From Candidatus Desulfolinea nitratireducens (GTDB taxonomy: Bacteria; Chloroflexota; Anaerolineae; Anaerolineales; Villigracilaceae): a stretch of 33,586 nucleotides of DNA. Both the position numbers and the translations under genes were made by a program. The notes under the pieces are model-generated. The model was given only the letters and a program-made list of their open reading frames with translations. It was not told where the DNA came from and did not search any database. Positions 1 to 9,121 of the stretch are shown here, one piece after another. Every line of letters begins with the position of its first letter. Positions within the stretch are counted from its first letter, which is position 1. Where the stretch lies: positions 1-33,586 of the forward strand of contig JACNJN010000135.1 of NCBI GenBank assembly GCA_014382535.1. The letters run 5' to 3'.

Positions 1-156
1 AAAATTTAATAGGCTTTCGTTTCTCTCAATTTTCCCCTTTTTATTGAGATGATACGTAAAATCTGACTATGGAGTTGTCAGAAATAATTAGGTGGTTACT
101 ATCTACCTGATATAGTAAAAAAATCAAGATACTCCTCTATATGGCAGGGCAAATGT

Positions 157-3100
157 ATGAGCATCCCTCAATTTATTAAACAGAAATTTACCTTCAATAA
201 AGCTTTGGAGATCACCGTTCTGGTTTACCAGGTGATAGCGGTCATTGCATTTATCATCATCCCCGTAGTAGCTTTCCAATGGTGGAAAACTCCTTTTATT
301 GGCGCATTTGTCGAACAAACAATGGTTTTTAATGGCGTTGGACCAATCAGGGAGGGTACAGAAAACGAGGCGTGGGAACTTTTCCTGTCCGGGGTCACAT
401 TAGGCGATCAACTCAAAGAGATTGATGGGAAAAGCATCTCCAGTGCTAGTGATATACAAGAAATTCTCTCCACGTATCAATTTAATGATGAAATTCAGGT
501 CACTTACCAACGCGAGGAAGGTTCAAAAAGCAATAAGAACCTCAATCTAATTCCCTTCCCAGCCACTGATAAGATCAAGTACTTTGCCATTCCTTATGGA
601 ATAGGGATTGTCTTTCTCTTGCTTGGGTTGTGGATGGCCCGGCTACGCATTTCAGAAAGTGCTGGGCGCGCATTTATTTTATTTGCCACCTCCTTTTCTA
701 TTGGCTCAGCTGCACTATTTGACCTATATACCACCCACCACCTCACCATTCTGTGGACTTTCTCCGTGGGGTTTGCCGGAGGTGCGTTACTGGATTTGGC
801 GTTAACCTTCCCTCAGGAATTCAGTTTCACCCAAAAGTATCCCATCATTCGCAGGATCGGGTACATCATCGCCCTTATTTTAGGCTTGCTTGCGCTCCCT
901 GATATCTACAACCTCCAATCGCCTACCAATTACATTCAAAAGTGGCAATTTATTTACGGCTTTACGGGAATTTCAGTCATCATCTTTATCTTAATACTCC
1001 TGTATCGCAGCTACACCGATAAGTCGCCCGTCGCCAAACAACAGATCCAAATGGCTTGGTGGGGTATCTTATTATCTTTTGGACCAATCGGGATATGGAT
1101 GTTCATCTCCTTTTTCCGATCAATGAATTTTAGCCCCTATCTACTTGTCTCTACAATCGGGTTCCCTCTTGTCACCGGCTACGCGATATTGCGGTACCGT
1201 CTATTCAAAATTGATTATATTTTCAGCCGTAGTTTACTTGTAATTATTCTAACTGCGATGGCAAGTCTCGGTTATGGCCTCATCATCTGGGGGTTCGGCC
1301 TGGTATCCGGAACCCAGATTTCAGCAAATAACCCCTGGGCCATAGGCGCATTTGCCGCATTGTTAGCCCTCTTATTAAACCCCCTTCGGAACCGAATCCA
1401 GACAGTGATTGATGCTATCGTATTCCGAGGACGGCACGCCTTTGAAAAACCACTCCAGGATTTTGGGCATAAAATGACCAATGCAAAAGACTTGCCAGCA
1501 ATTTCCCTTATCCTTCGAGAAGCAATCACAGAAAGCCTGCTCCCCGATGCATTACACATCTATATCCATGATCCTGCAAGCAACCAATACGCTGCGATGG
1601 AGTACCAGGGCAAGTTAACCAGCGATATTCGTTTTACCCACAATAACCCGTTGGTAGAAACACTGCTGAAGGAGGACCTGCCCTTCTATATTGATCCAGC
1701 AAACCTACCAAAAACATTAGATTCAGAAAATACTCGCTTAATCCTGCTCAATGCCCACCTCTTTGTGCCCCTTAAAAGCATCGACAAACTCATGGGCTGG
1801 ATAGCATTGGGTATACGTCGTTCCGGAGACCCTTACAGTAGTCAAGAACTTGATTTTCTTGAAAGCTTGAGCAACCAGGCCGGGATTGCTGTTGAGCGTG
1901 CTCAGGTTGTAGAAAACATGGAACAACAAGTTGAAGAGATGAATGCTCTCACCTTGATCTCCCAAGGAGTTAGTATTACTCTATCTTTCAACGACGTTCT
2001 AGAATTAATTTTTGCCCAAACCACACAGATCATCCCAGCGACCGACTTTCATATCACTCTTAATAATCCGACCAATGATTATTATTATTTTGGCTTTTGC
2101 ATCGAGGATCAACAACGCCTTACTGAAAAAGAAATTCATCCTCTCCCCCACAACCAGGGAATTGGTCAATGGGTTGCCAGAAATGGCAGGGCTCTTCTTT
2201 CTCAAGATTACAATCAGGAGTGTCAGCGGCTTAATGTCGTACCATCCCTGCAAAATATTTACGGTTGGGCGGGCGTTCCTCTAAATGCCGGTTCAGAAAC
2301 CATCGGTGCACTCAGCATTGGCAGCCGTGACCCCAATACCACCTTTACCCAAAAACAACTCGGGCTACTTCGAGCGATTGCTGACCAAACCGCCGGCGCT
2401 ATCGTCAAAGCTCGTTTGCTTCAAGAGACCGAACGGCGTGCCAAGCAACTTGCTACATTAAATGAAATTACCCAACAACTAACCTCAACGCTTGAACACG
2501 AGCCACTACTTCAAAACATTCTTGAAAGTGCTGTGCAAATTATCGATTGCGAAGCAGGCACTCTCTTCATGGTGGATGAGGACACAAACGAATTAGTATT
2601 CACGGTTACCGTTGGATCAGCAGCCACCGACCTGGTAGGACAACGCCTCCCACCTGGAAAAGGTATCGTCGGGGAGGCCGTTGAAACACAAGCTCCAGTT
2701 GTCGAAAATAATGTTCGTGAATCTAAGGGGTGGTTTGGCAATACTGACGAAGAGACCGGTTTTGTTACCCGTGCTTTACTTGCGGTTCCGCTTCAGGTCA
2801 AAGGACGCGTAATCGGGGTCGTTGAAGTGATTAACAAAAAGGATGGGTTTCCTTTTGTTAATGACGACCAAATTCTCCTCACCGCTTTTGCTGGACAGGC
2901 TGCCGTCGCAGTTGAAAATGCCCGCCTCTACACCCTTACCGATCAAGAGCTCAACGCCCGTGTTGAGGAGCTTTCCGTTATGCAACGTATTGATCGAGAG
3001 CTGAATGCCAGCCTTGAAACCGACAAGGCAATGCGCACAACCCTTGAGTGGGCTATGCGTCGCTCTCATGCCGATGCAGGTTTGATCGGAAACCTCAATG

Positions 3101-4158
3101 ATGAAGGCATACACATCATGGCGCAAGAAGGTTACGGCGACCAACTCGATCACTATAAAGACAAAGCATTACCCCTCGAATTACCCACCATGCTCGATGC
3201 ATCTGAAAGTGGGCAGCCAACAACGCGCCAACTCGACCCAATAGAACAAGGCGGATTGTTGCCCGGAACAAGAACCCAAATCGTCGTTCCTCTACAGCGA
3301 GAAACAAATGTGATCGGGCTAATACTTTTAGAGTGCATCGAAGACACAACAGTCGATCTCGGATTCCTCAGCCGCCTGAGCGACCATGCCGCTATCGCTA
3401 TCGCCAACGCCCAACTATACGCAGAAGTCGAAGCAGCAAATATTGCCAAAAGTGACTTTGTCTCATTTGTTGCTCACGAGCTAAAAAATCCGATGACCTC
3501 AATCAAAGGCTATACGGAACTGATCGCAGCTGGCGCAGTTGGCGAAATTAATGAAAATCAAAGCAATTTTCTTCAAACCATTCGCTCCAATGTGATCCGC
3601 ATGTCTACCCTCGTTTCGGATCTGAATGACAACTCAAAAATTGAAGTTGGGCGTCTGCGAATGGAATTTAAAGCAGTTGACCTCCCCGAGATTATTGAAA
3701 ACGTGATTCGTTCAACGGACAAACAACTTTCTGAGAAAAATCAAACGATTACTCTCGATCTCAATGATACCTTGCCTCAAATTTGGGCCGATAATACCCG
3801 CATTGAACAAATTCTTGTCAATTTTGTCAGTAATTCCTACAAATACACACAAGAAGGAGGCAAAATTGTTATTGGAGCCAAAGTGGCCGATAACCAATGG
3901 GATCCCGATGGCGCCCCCAAAGTTGTCCACATCTGGATCAAAGACAATGGAATCGGCATGACAGAAGAAGATCAACAGAAAATATTTACAAAATTCTTCC
4001 GATCTGAAGATGAAAAAGCCCGCGAAGCCCCAGGTACTGGGCTGGGTCTTAATATCACCAAAAGTTTGATCGAATTGACAGGTGGAACCACCTGGTTTGA
4101 AAGCGAATTCAGAGAAGGAACCACATTTCACTTTACCATACCTGTCGTAGAAAAATAA
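157..4158 (+). CDS. Multi-domain membrane sensor histidine kinase (PDZ-like N-terminus, 7TM-like region, several GAF domains, HisKA, HATPase)
   Basis: 1333 aa ORF; N-terminal PDZ-like segment (GVTLGDQLKEIDGKSISSASDIQEIL), multiple TM helices, repeated GAF-like blocks, H-box FVAHELKNPMTSIKGY, N-box and G-box (DNGIGM...GTGLGLNI). Confidence 0.9.
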   Translation: MSIPQFIKQKFTFNKALEITVLVYQVIAVIAFIIIPVVAFQWWKTPFIGAFVEQTMVFNGVGPIREGTENEAWELFLSGVTLGDQLKEIDGKSISSASDIQEILSTYQFNDEIQVTYQREEGSKSNKNLNLIPFPATDKIKYFAIPYGIGIVFLLLGLWMARLRISESAGRAFILFATSFSIGSAALFDLYTTHHLTILWTFSVGFAGGALLDLALTFPQEFSFTQKYPIIRRIGYIIALILGLLALPDIYNLQSPTNYIQKWQFIYGFTGISVIIFILILLYRSYTDKSPVAKQQIQMAWWGILLSFGPIGIWMFISFFRSMNFSPYLLVSTIGFPLVTGYAILRYRLFKIDYIFSRSLLVIILTAMASLGYGLIIWGFGLVSGTQISANNPWAIGAFAALLALLLNPLRNRIQTVIDAIVFRGRHAFEKPLQDFGHKMTNAKDLPAISLILREAITESLLPDALHIYIHDPASNQYAAMEYQGKLTSDIRFTHNNPLVETLLKEDLPFYIDPANLPKTLDSENTRLILLNAHLFVPLKSIDKLMGWIALGIRRSGDPYSSQELDFLESLSNQAGIAVERAQVVENMEQQVEEMNALTLISQGVSITLSFNDVLELIFAQTTQIIPATDFHITLNNPTNDYYYFGFCIEDQQRLTEKEIHPLPHNQGIGQWVARNGRALLSQDYNQECQRLNVVPSLQNIYGWAGVPLNAGSETIGALSIGSRDPNTTFTQKQLGLLRAIADQTAGAIVKARLLQETERRAKQLATLNEITQQLTSTLEHEPLLQNILESAVQIIDCEAGTLFMVDEDTNELVFTVTVGSAATDLVGQRLPPGKGIVGEAVETQAPVVENNVRESKGWFGNTDEETGFVTRALLAVPLQVKGRVIGVVEVINKKDGFPFVNDDQILLTAFAGQAAVAVENARLYTLTDQELNARVEELSVMQRIDRELNASLETDKAMRTTLEWAMRRSHADAGLIGNLNDEGIHIMAQEGYGDQLDHYKDKALPLELPTMLDASESGQPTTRQLDPIEQGGLLPGTRTQIVVPLQRETNVIGLILLECIEDTTVDLGFLSRLSDHAAIAIANAQLYAEVEAANIAKSDFVSFVAHELKNPMTSIKGYTELIAAGAVGEINENQSNFLQTIRSNVIRMSTLVSDLNDNSKIEVGRLRMEFKAVDLPEIIENVIRSTDKQLSEKNQTITLDLNDTLPQIWADNTRIEQILVNFVSNSYKYTQEGGKIVIGAKVADNQWDPDGAPKVVHIWIKDNGIGMTEEDQQKIFTKFFRSEDEKAREAPGTGLGLNITKSLIELTGGTTWFESEFREGTTFHFTIPVVEK

Positions 4159-4167
4159 GGCATAACC

Positions 4168-5496
4168 ATGACTCTAACAGCAGTAGTTGGACAAGCCCAG
4201 GCATCTGACGGACGAGAAGCAGGATTACAGGCTACCCACCAGGCGCTTAAAAAACTTGGCATAGGCTCCCCCTCTTTCGCCATTATTGTCGCCTCACGTT
4301 ATTATGACTCTAAAAAAATTGCCAGCAGCGTTTCCAGTTTATTAGGAGAAACGCCAACCATTGGTTTTTCATCTGCGTCTACACTGACAAATGACGGTCA
4401 GAGTAAAAACTCGGTTGCAGTGGCTTTGTTCAGCAGCCCAGATCTTAAAATAACGGAACACTGGCTTCCAGGATTTGCCCAAAGTGGACGAGAAACCGCT
4501 TCCCTCCTGCGAGAACTTGCCTCTGGTGCTCAAATGGAGGATATAAAAAGAGGTACCGCTTCACATGGAACCGCACCACTAGGAACCGCGCCACTTCGAA
4601 TTACGCCTTCATCCACTACGCAAAAGAAAGATCAAAAGATACTTTTCTTTGCTGATGGATTTAACGGTGATGCCGAACAAATGTGTCTTGCGTGGACGGG
4701 TATCCCCATCTCACTTATTGGAGGCCTCTCAAGCGGCAACCCGCATACTGGCGTTACATCTCAAATTGCCGGAGCCCAGGCAGGGTCAGGGAGTTTAGCT
4801 GCCGTAATTATTGAAGGGAATCTAAAAATCGGAGTCGGGTCCGATCATGGTTGGCGTCCTGTTGGAAGTCAATTCCGCATTACCCGCTCACGTGGATTTT
4901 GGATCCGTGCCCTGGATGGACGCCCTGCTTCAGAGGTATATTCACAACTCTTCGGCTATCCGGCGCGTGATTGGGGTTTTCCGCCCCTCAATTATTTAGT
5001 GCGTCTCTATCCCCTTGGAATTGAACAGGGCCAGGATCTGCTCATCCGTTCACCACTACGTGTTGAGGCTGACGGAAGTTTCCGAATGAATGCCCCTGTC
5101 CGTGATGGGATGGATGCCTATTTACTGACTGGCAGTCCCTCAACTTGTATTGAAGCAGCGCAACGAGCCGCACAAAAAGCGAATATCGCCCTTGATGGCG
5201 TAAAACCAGCGCTTGTTTTGGTTTTGGTTGATATTGCCTGGCAAATCCTTCTCAAAGCCGAGGCTGGAGCTGAAATCGCTGCAGTTCAAGATGTTTTCGG
5301 TAAAGATGTTCCCATAATCGGTGGCTATACCTTGGGGCAGGTAACCCCAGGCAAAAACGGTTCACCACCTGATTTCATAAATCAGCACATCACCGTAATC
5401 GCATTCGGGGAAGAAAAGTTGGAAGAAAAATCAACTCTTACGATGAGAAAACCAACTGAAGAAGAAATGGAAAAACGTCGGGATAGTTTGAAATAA
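4168..5496 (+). CDS. FIST N/C domain sensory protein
   Basis: 442 aa; begins 10 nt after the kinase stop; FIST-like motifs (ASRYYDSKKIASSVSSLLGETPTIGFSSASTL; IGGYTLGQVTP) typical of FIST_N/FIST_C. Confidence 0.8.
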   Translation: MTLTAVVGQAQASDGREAGLQATHQALKKLGIGSPSFAIIVASRYYDSKKIASSVSSLLGETPTIGFSSASTLTNDGQSKNSVAVALFSSPDLKITEHWLPGFAQSGRETASLLRELASGAQMEDIKRGTASHGTAPLGTAPLRITPSSTTQKKDQKILFFADGFNGDAEQMCLAWTGIPISLIGGLSSGNPHTGVTSQIAGAQAGSGSLAAVIIEGNLKIGVGSDHGWRPVGSQFRITRSRGFWIRALDGRPASEVYSQLFGYPARDWGFPPLNYLVRLYPLGIEQGQDLLIRSPLRVEADGSFRMNAPVRDGMDAYLLTGSPSTCIEAAQRAAQKANIALDGVKPALVLVLVDIAWQILLKAEAGAEIAAVQDVFGKDVPIIGGYTLGQVTPGKNGSPPDFINQHITVIAFGEEKLEEKSTLTMRKPTEEEMEKRRDSLK

Positions 5497-5520
5497 AGAT
5501 TTCCTTATTTTCTTAAATAT

Positions 5521-5557
5521 AAAAACAGCGGGATTTTTCGCTCCCGCTGTTTTTCTT
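5521..5557. terminator. Bidirectional intrinsic terminator between convergent genes
   Basis: AAAAACAGCGGGA-tttttcgc-TCCCGCTGTTTTTC hairpin with A/T tracts on both sides, between FIST (+) and trpB (-). Confidence 0.85.
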
Positions 5558-5569
5558 ATTGGATCTGCA

Positions 5570-6934
5570 TTAAGCTACATTTGGTAATTCTTCCATCGCG
5601 CTCTTGATCGCCTCTGCAGGATGGGCATAATCTTCCAATTCGCCAGCCAAATATGTTTCATACGAAGCCAGGTCAAAGTGACCATGCCCGGACAAATTGA
5701 ACAAAATCACTCGCTTCTCATCCTTTGCTTTGGCTTCCAGGGCTTCATCAATCGCTGCGCGAATAGCATGTGCACTCTCCGGAGCAGCCAGGATGCCTTC
5801 TGCACGAGCAAACTGCAATGCAGCATCAAAGGTCGTCTTTTGGTGAACGGATACAGCTTCAATGAGACCGGCATCGAATAATGCTGAGACACTGGGGGCC
5901 ATGCCGTGATAGCGTAATCCACCTGCGTGAATCGTTGGCGGGACGAAGCCATGTCCCAGAGTGTGCATCTTGACAACAGGCGCCATTTTGGCTGTATCAC
6001 CATAATCAAAGGCGTACTCGCCCTTCGTTAAAGTAGGTGTTGCGGTTGGCTCAACAGCCAGCAAGCGCGTACGCTGTCCATTCTTCAGGTTTTCACGCAA
6101 GAATGGATAAGCGATCCCCGCAAAATTAGAACCCCCGCCCACACATCCAATCACTACATCAGGATACTCATCCGCCAAATCCATTTGCTTGAGCGCTTCT
6201 TCACCGATGACACTCTGGTGCATCAGGACATGATTGAGTACCGAACCCAGGCCATATTTCTTGGCCCCATTAGACGTGGCCGCCACCTCGACCGCTTCTG
6301 AGATGGCAATCCCCAATGATCCGGGGCTATCAGGGTCTTCAGCCAAGACTGAACGACCATAATTCGTTGTTTCGGTGGGGCTGGGGAAAACCTGAGCACC
6401 GAAAGATTCCATCATGATCCGGCGATATGGTTTCAACCCATAAGAGACCTTGACCATATAGACTTCCAGATCGAGGTCAAAGAAATTGCAGGCCATCGCG
6501 AGCGCCGATCCCCATTGCCCCGCACCGGTTTCGGTCGTCATCGCTTTGACTCCGGCAGCCTTATTATAAAAAGCCTGTGCCACAGCCGTGTTCGGTTTGT
6601 GGCTGCCAGAAGGAGATGCGCCTTCGTATTTATAATAGATATGTGCGGGTGTACCGAGCGCTTTTTCCAGGCGTCTGGCACGAATTAATGGCGTAGGCCG
6701 CCACAGTTTGTAGATTTCACGCACTTCTTCCGGAATATCAATATAACGTTCGCTGCTGATCTCCTGCATGATCAATTCCATCGGAAAAAGCACCGAGAGA
6801 AAATCGGGGGTGATCGGCTCCAGGGTCTGCGGGTTGAGCACAGGAGCAGGGGGAACGGGGCTATCAGCCAGAATGTTGTACCATTGTTTCGGCAGATCAG
6901 TTTCGTTCAAGGTAAATCGCGTTTGTTCAGACAT
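5570..6934 (-). CDS. trpB: Tryptophan synthase beta chain, TrpB2-type (PLP-dependent)
   Basis: ORF 5570..7018; likely start at 6934 (GAGGAGAataacATGTCTGAACAAACG). TrpB2-like motifs [61 protein letters not shown]. Confidence 0.9.
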   Translation of the reverse strand: MSEQTRFTLNETDLPKQWYNILADSPVPPAPVLNPQTLEPITPDFLSVLFPMELIMQEISSERYIDIPEEVREIYKLWRPTPLIRARRLEKALGTPAHIYYKYEGASPSGSHKPNTAVAQAFYNKAAGVKAMTTETGAGQWGSALAMACNFFDLDLEVYMVKVSYGLKPYRRIMMESFGAQVFPSPTETTNYGRSVLAEDPDSPGSLGIAISEAVEVAATSNGAKKYGLGSVLNHVLMHQSVIGEEALKQMDLADEYPDVVIGCVGGGSNFAGIAYPFLRENLKNGQRTRLLAVEPTATPTLTKGEYAFDYGDTAKMAPVVKMHTLGHGFVPPTIHAGGLRYHGMAPSVSALFDAGLIEAVSVHQKTTFDAALQFARAEGILAAPESAHAIRAAIDEALEAKAKDEKRVILFNLSGHGHFDLASYETYLAGELEDYAHPAEAIKSAMEELPNVA

Positions 6935-7063
6935 GTTATTCTCCTCAAATGGTTCGTTTTTCGTTTGATTGTTAATTAGGTTGCTAGTTTGGAAATTGAT
7001 GGGCTGGACACCCTTCAAGGTGGGTGAAAAATAATATTGGACAACATTTTTCCTCCAAAATTA

Positions 7064-8104
7064 CTAGCAGAAAATTCCAGGGATATTTTTGGCGAGCACT
7101 TTTTCACTATACGATTGGCTATGCATTAATCCCATATTCTCATGCACCTCTTCCAAAGTCTCTTGTGTAACCAATTTGGCTTTTGCGGTCCCACTGAAAA
7201 GCACTTCAAGAAGCCTTTTGGGGCGCGAAACATATTCGGCACGGCGCTCCCTCAACGGAGCCAGGTAGTCATTCAATACTTCCGCCAGGCGGTGTTTGAC
7301 TTCCACATCCCCCACTTTGCCTGCACGATAGCTGTTTTTAACCTCTTCAACCTCAACTTTATCAGGATTGAATATGTCGTGATAAGCAAAAACAGGATTG
7401 CCTTCCACATGACCTGGATCCGTTGCGTGGAGACGAGTCGGATCGGTATACATTGACATCACCTTGCGCGTTGTCTCCTCAGGCGTATCCTTCAGGTAAA
7501 TCGCATTTTCATAGGATGTATGCATGGTTCGGTTATCAAGCCCTGGCAAGCGCGCGGCATCCGACAACAGCGCTTCTGGCTCTGGGAAAGTCTCGCCATA
7601 GATTTTATTAAAACGTCGGGAAATCTCACGTGCCAGCTCAATATGAGGCAACTGATCTTCGCCAACTGGCACAAGCTGCGATTTATAAAGCAAGATATCA
7701 GCCGCCTGCAAAACCGGGTATGTCAGAAATCCGAGCGAGGGTTGTAAATTCAATTCCTTGATCTGCTCCTTGTAGGTCGGAACCCTCTCCAACCGCGAGA
7801 CAGTTACCAACATACTAAGGAGCATCGAAAGTTGTGAATGTTCCGGGATAATGGATTGCAGCACGATCGTTGACCGCACTGGATCAATTCCTGCAGCCAG
7901 CCAGTCCGCCATTAAATTCAAGATATTTGAATGGATACGCTCAGGATCAGCTTGGCTGGTCGTGAGTACATGCAGATCAGCCACCAGGAAAAAGCACTCA
8001 TGAGTATCCTGCAACCTCTTCCAATTTTCCAAAGTCCCTACCAAATGACCGATATGTCGCGGCCCTGTAGGGCGATGACCTGTGAGAATTCGTTTTTTTG
8101 ACAT
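7064..8104 (-). CDS. trpS: Tryptophanyl-tRNA synthetase
   Basis: 346 aa; class I synthetase signatures (TGHRPTGPRHIGHLVGTLENW, PVLQAADILLYKSQLVPVGEDQLPHIELAREI); SD-like AAAGGA upstream of ATG; T-box leader upstream. Confidence 0.95.
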   Translation of the reverse strand: MSKKRILTGHRPTGPRHIGHLVGTLENWKRLQDTHECFFLVADLHVLTTSQADPERIHSNILNLMADWLAAGIDPVRSTIVLQSIIPEHSQLSMLLSMLVTVSRLERVPTYKEQIKELNLQPSLGFLTYPVLQAADILLYKSQLVPVGEDQLPHIELAREISRRFNKIYGETFPEPEALLSDAARLPGLDNRTMHTSYENAIYLKDTPEETTRKVMSMYTDPTRLHATDPGHVEGNPVFAYHDIFNPDKVEVEEVKNSYRAGKVGDVEVKHRLAEVLNDYLAPLRERRAEYVSRPKRLLEVLFSGTAKAKLVTQETLEEVHENMGLMHSQSYSEKVLAKNIPGIFC

Positions 8105-8158
8105 TTAATATCCTTTCAAACCTAATCTGGGGACAAAAATTGTCCACCACACACACAT
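8105..8158 (-). other. Candidate short upstream ORF (MCVWWTIFVPRLGLKGY) abutting trpS
   Basis: Minus strand ATG TGT GTG TGG TGG ACA ... GGA TAT TAA immediately followed by ATG of trpS; tandem Trp codons. No strong SD, so coding status is uncertain. Confidence 0.35.
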
Positions 8159-8234
8159 GCGTTGGGCCTGCTGCGCATTATGGATGGATCCTTCCAGGGC
8201 CTCAGCACCCCTCCGCATGTGCGATTCATCCATA

Positions 8235-8570
8235 TCTCCATATTTAACGAGAAACGCGTTCATCCCTATTAGGGACGAACGCGTAGTCCGTGGTGCCACC
8301 CAGTTTAAGCTGCTAGATAAAAAAATCCCCGATGATGCATTCGGGGAATAGCCAGCTTCACTCTTTTCGGGTACAGCCAATAATGAGAAACAATGATTTA
8401 TACCCTAGCCCTGTAACGGGGGCATTCCGACAAAGGTTACTTGTTACCGTTCACCTTGCAGCTCGGAGGGCCATTCGACGTTGTCGTTTCTGGCAGGGCT
8501 TTCACCAATTGCCTGCTCTCTGGACTGTCGTTCAACGTGTACTCGTCCTCTTCATAGCCTTTTATTATTA
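8235..8570 (-). promoter_or_regulatory. T-box leader (tRNA-Trp-sensing) upstream of trpS
   Basis: Minus strand carries the T-box core GGGTGGCACCACGG, followed by the hairpin ACGCGTTCGTCCCTA/TAGGGATGAACGCGT. Stem I-like features GAAGAGGACGAGTAC, CAGAGAGC, TTGGTGAAAGCC and GAATGGCCCTCCGAGCTG (probable TGG specifier at 8471-8473). Confidence 0.9.
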
Positions 8571-8581
8571 TATTGACCCAA

Positions 8582-8609
8582 ATTATATATCAGTTGGGGT
8601 TTTTGTCAA
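8582..8609 (-). promoter_or_regulatory. Sigma70-type promoter for the T-box/trpS transcript
   Basis: Minus strand TTGACA (8604-8609) - 16 nt - TATAAT (8582-8587), both consensus, just upstream of the T-box stem I. Confidence 0.8.
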
Positions 8610-8644
8610 CATCACACAGCAATTTGGAGAATGTCGCTTATAAT

Positions 8645-9121
8645 ATGCCTATGATCGAACTCACTATTCCCGGGCGTGGGACATTGGAAATTAAACATCT
8701 CGTAACCGATGTAAACGGAACTTTAGCCATAGATGGAATTTTAATTGAAGGTATAGCGCGGCAAATTCTGGCATTGCGTGACCGTTTGCAAATCCATTTG
8801 CTTACGGCAGATACACATGGAAAACAAGCCGAGATTGATCACCTATTAAATCTGACTGCGGTACGCATCCAAAAAGGGAATGAGGCTCAGCAAAAAGCAG
8901 AGTATGTCCGCAAACTTGACGCAAAAAATGTCATCGCCTTAGGGCAAGGCGCCAATGACGCCGCCATGCTTAAAGAGGCTGCCATAGGAATCGCAGTTAT
9001 GTCGCCTGAAGGACTTGCCATCGAAGCGCTCAACGCTTCTGACCTGCTTCTTCCCAATACGACCAGTGCCCTGGAGCTGCTCAACAAACCAGTGCGGATT
9101 ATCGCCAGCCTTCGAAAATGA
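8645..9121 (+). CDS. HAD-like soluble P-type ATPase-like hydrolase
   Basis: ORF 8573..9121 with likely start 8645 (or 8651); motif DVNGTLAIDG in place of DxDGT; GQGANDAAMLKEAAIGIAV is a HAD motif IV-like block. Confidence 0.75.
   Translation: MPMIELTIPGRGTLEIKHLVTDVNGTLAIDGILIEGIARQILALRDRLQIHLLTADTHGKQAEIDHLLNLTAVRIQKGNEAQQKAEYVRKLDAKNVIALGQGANDAAMLKEAAIGIAVMSPEGLAIEALNASDLLLPNTTSALELLNKPVRIIASLRK

Noticed and set aside
8332-8643. 103 aa plus-strand ORF, and the 91 aa minus-strand ORF 8105..8380
   Set aside because: Both lie across the T-box leader and are composed of its structural sequence; no family resemblance. Only the short terminal WW ORF is kept as a candidate.
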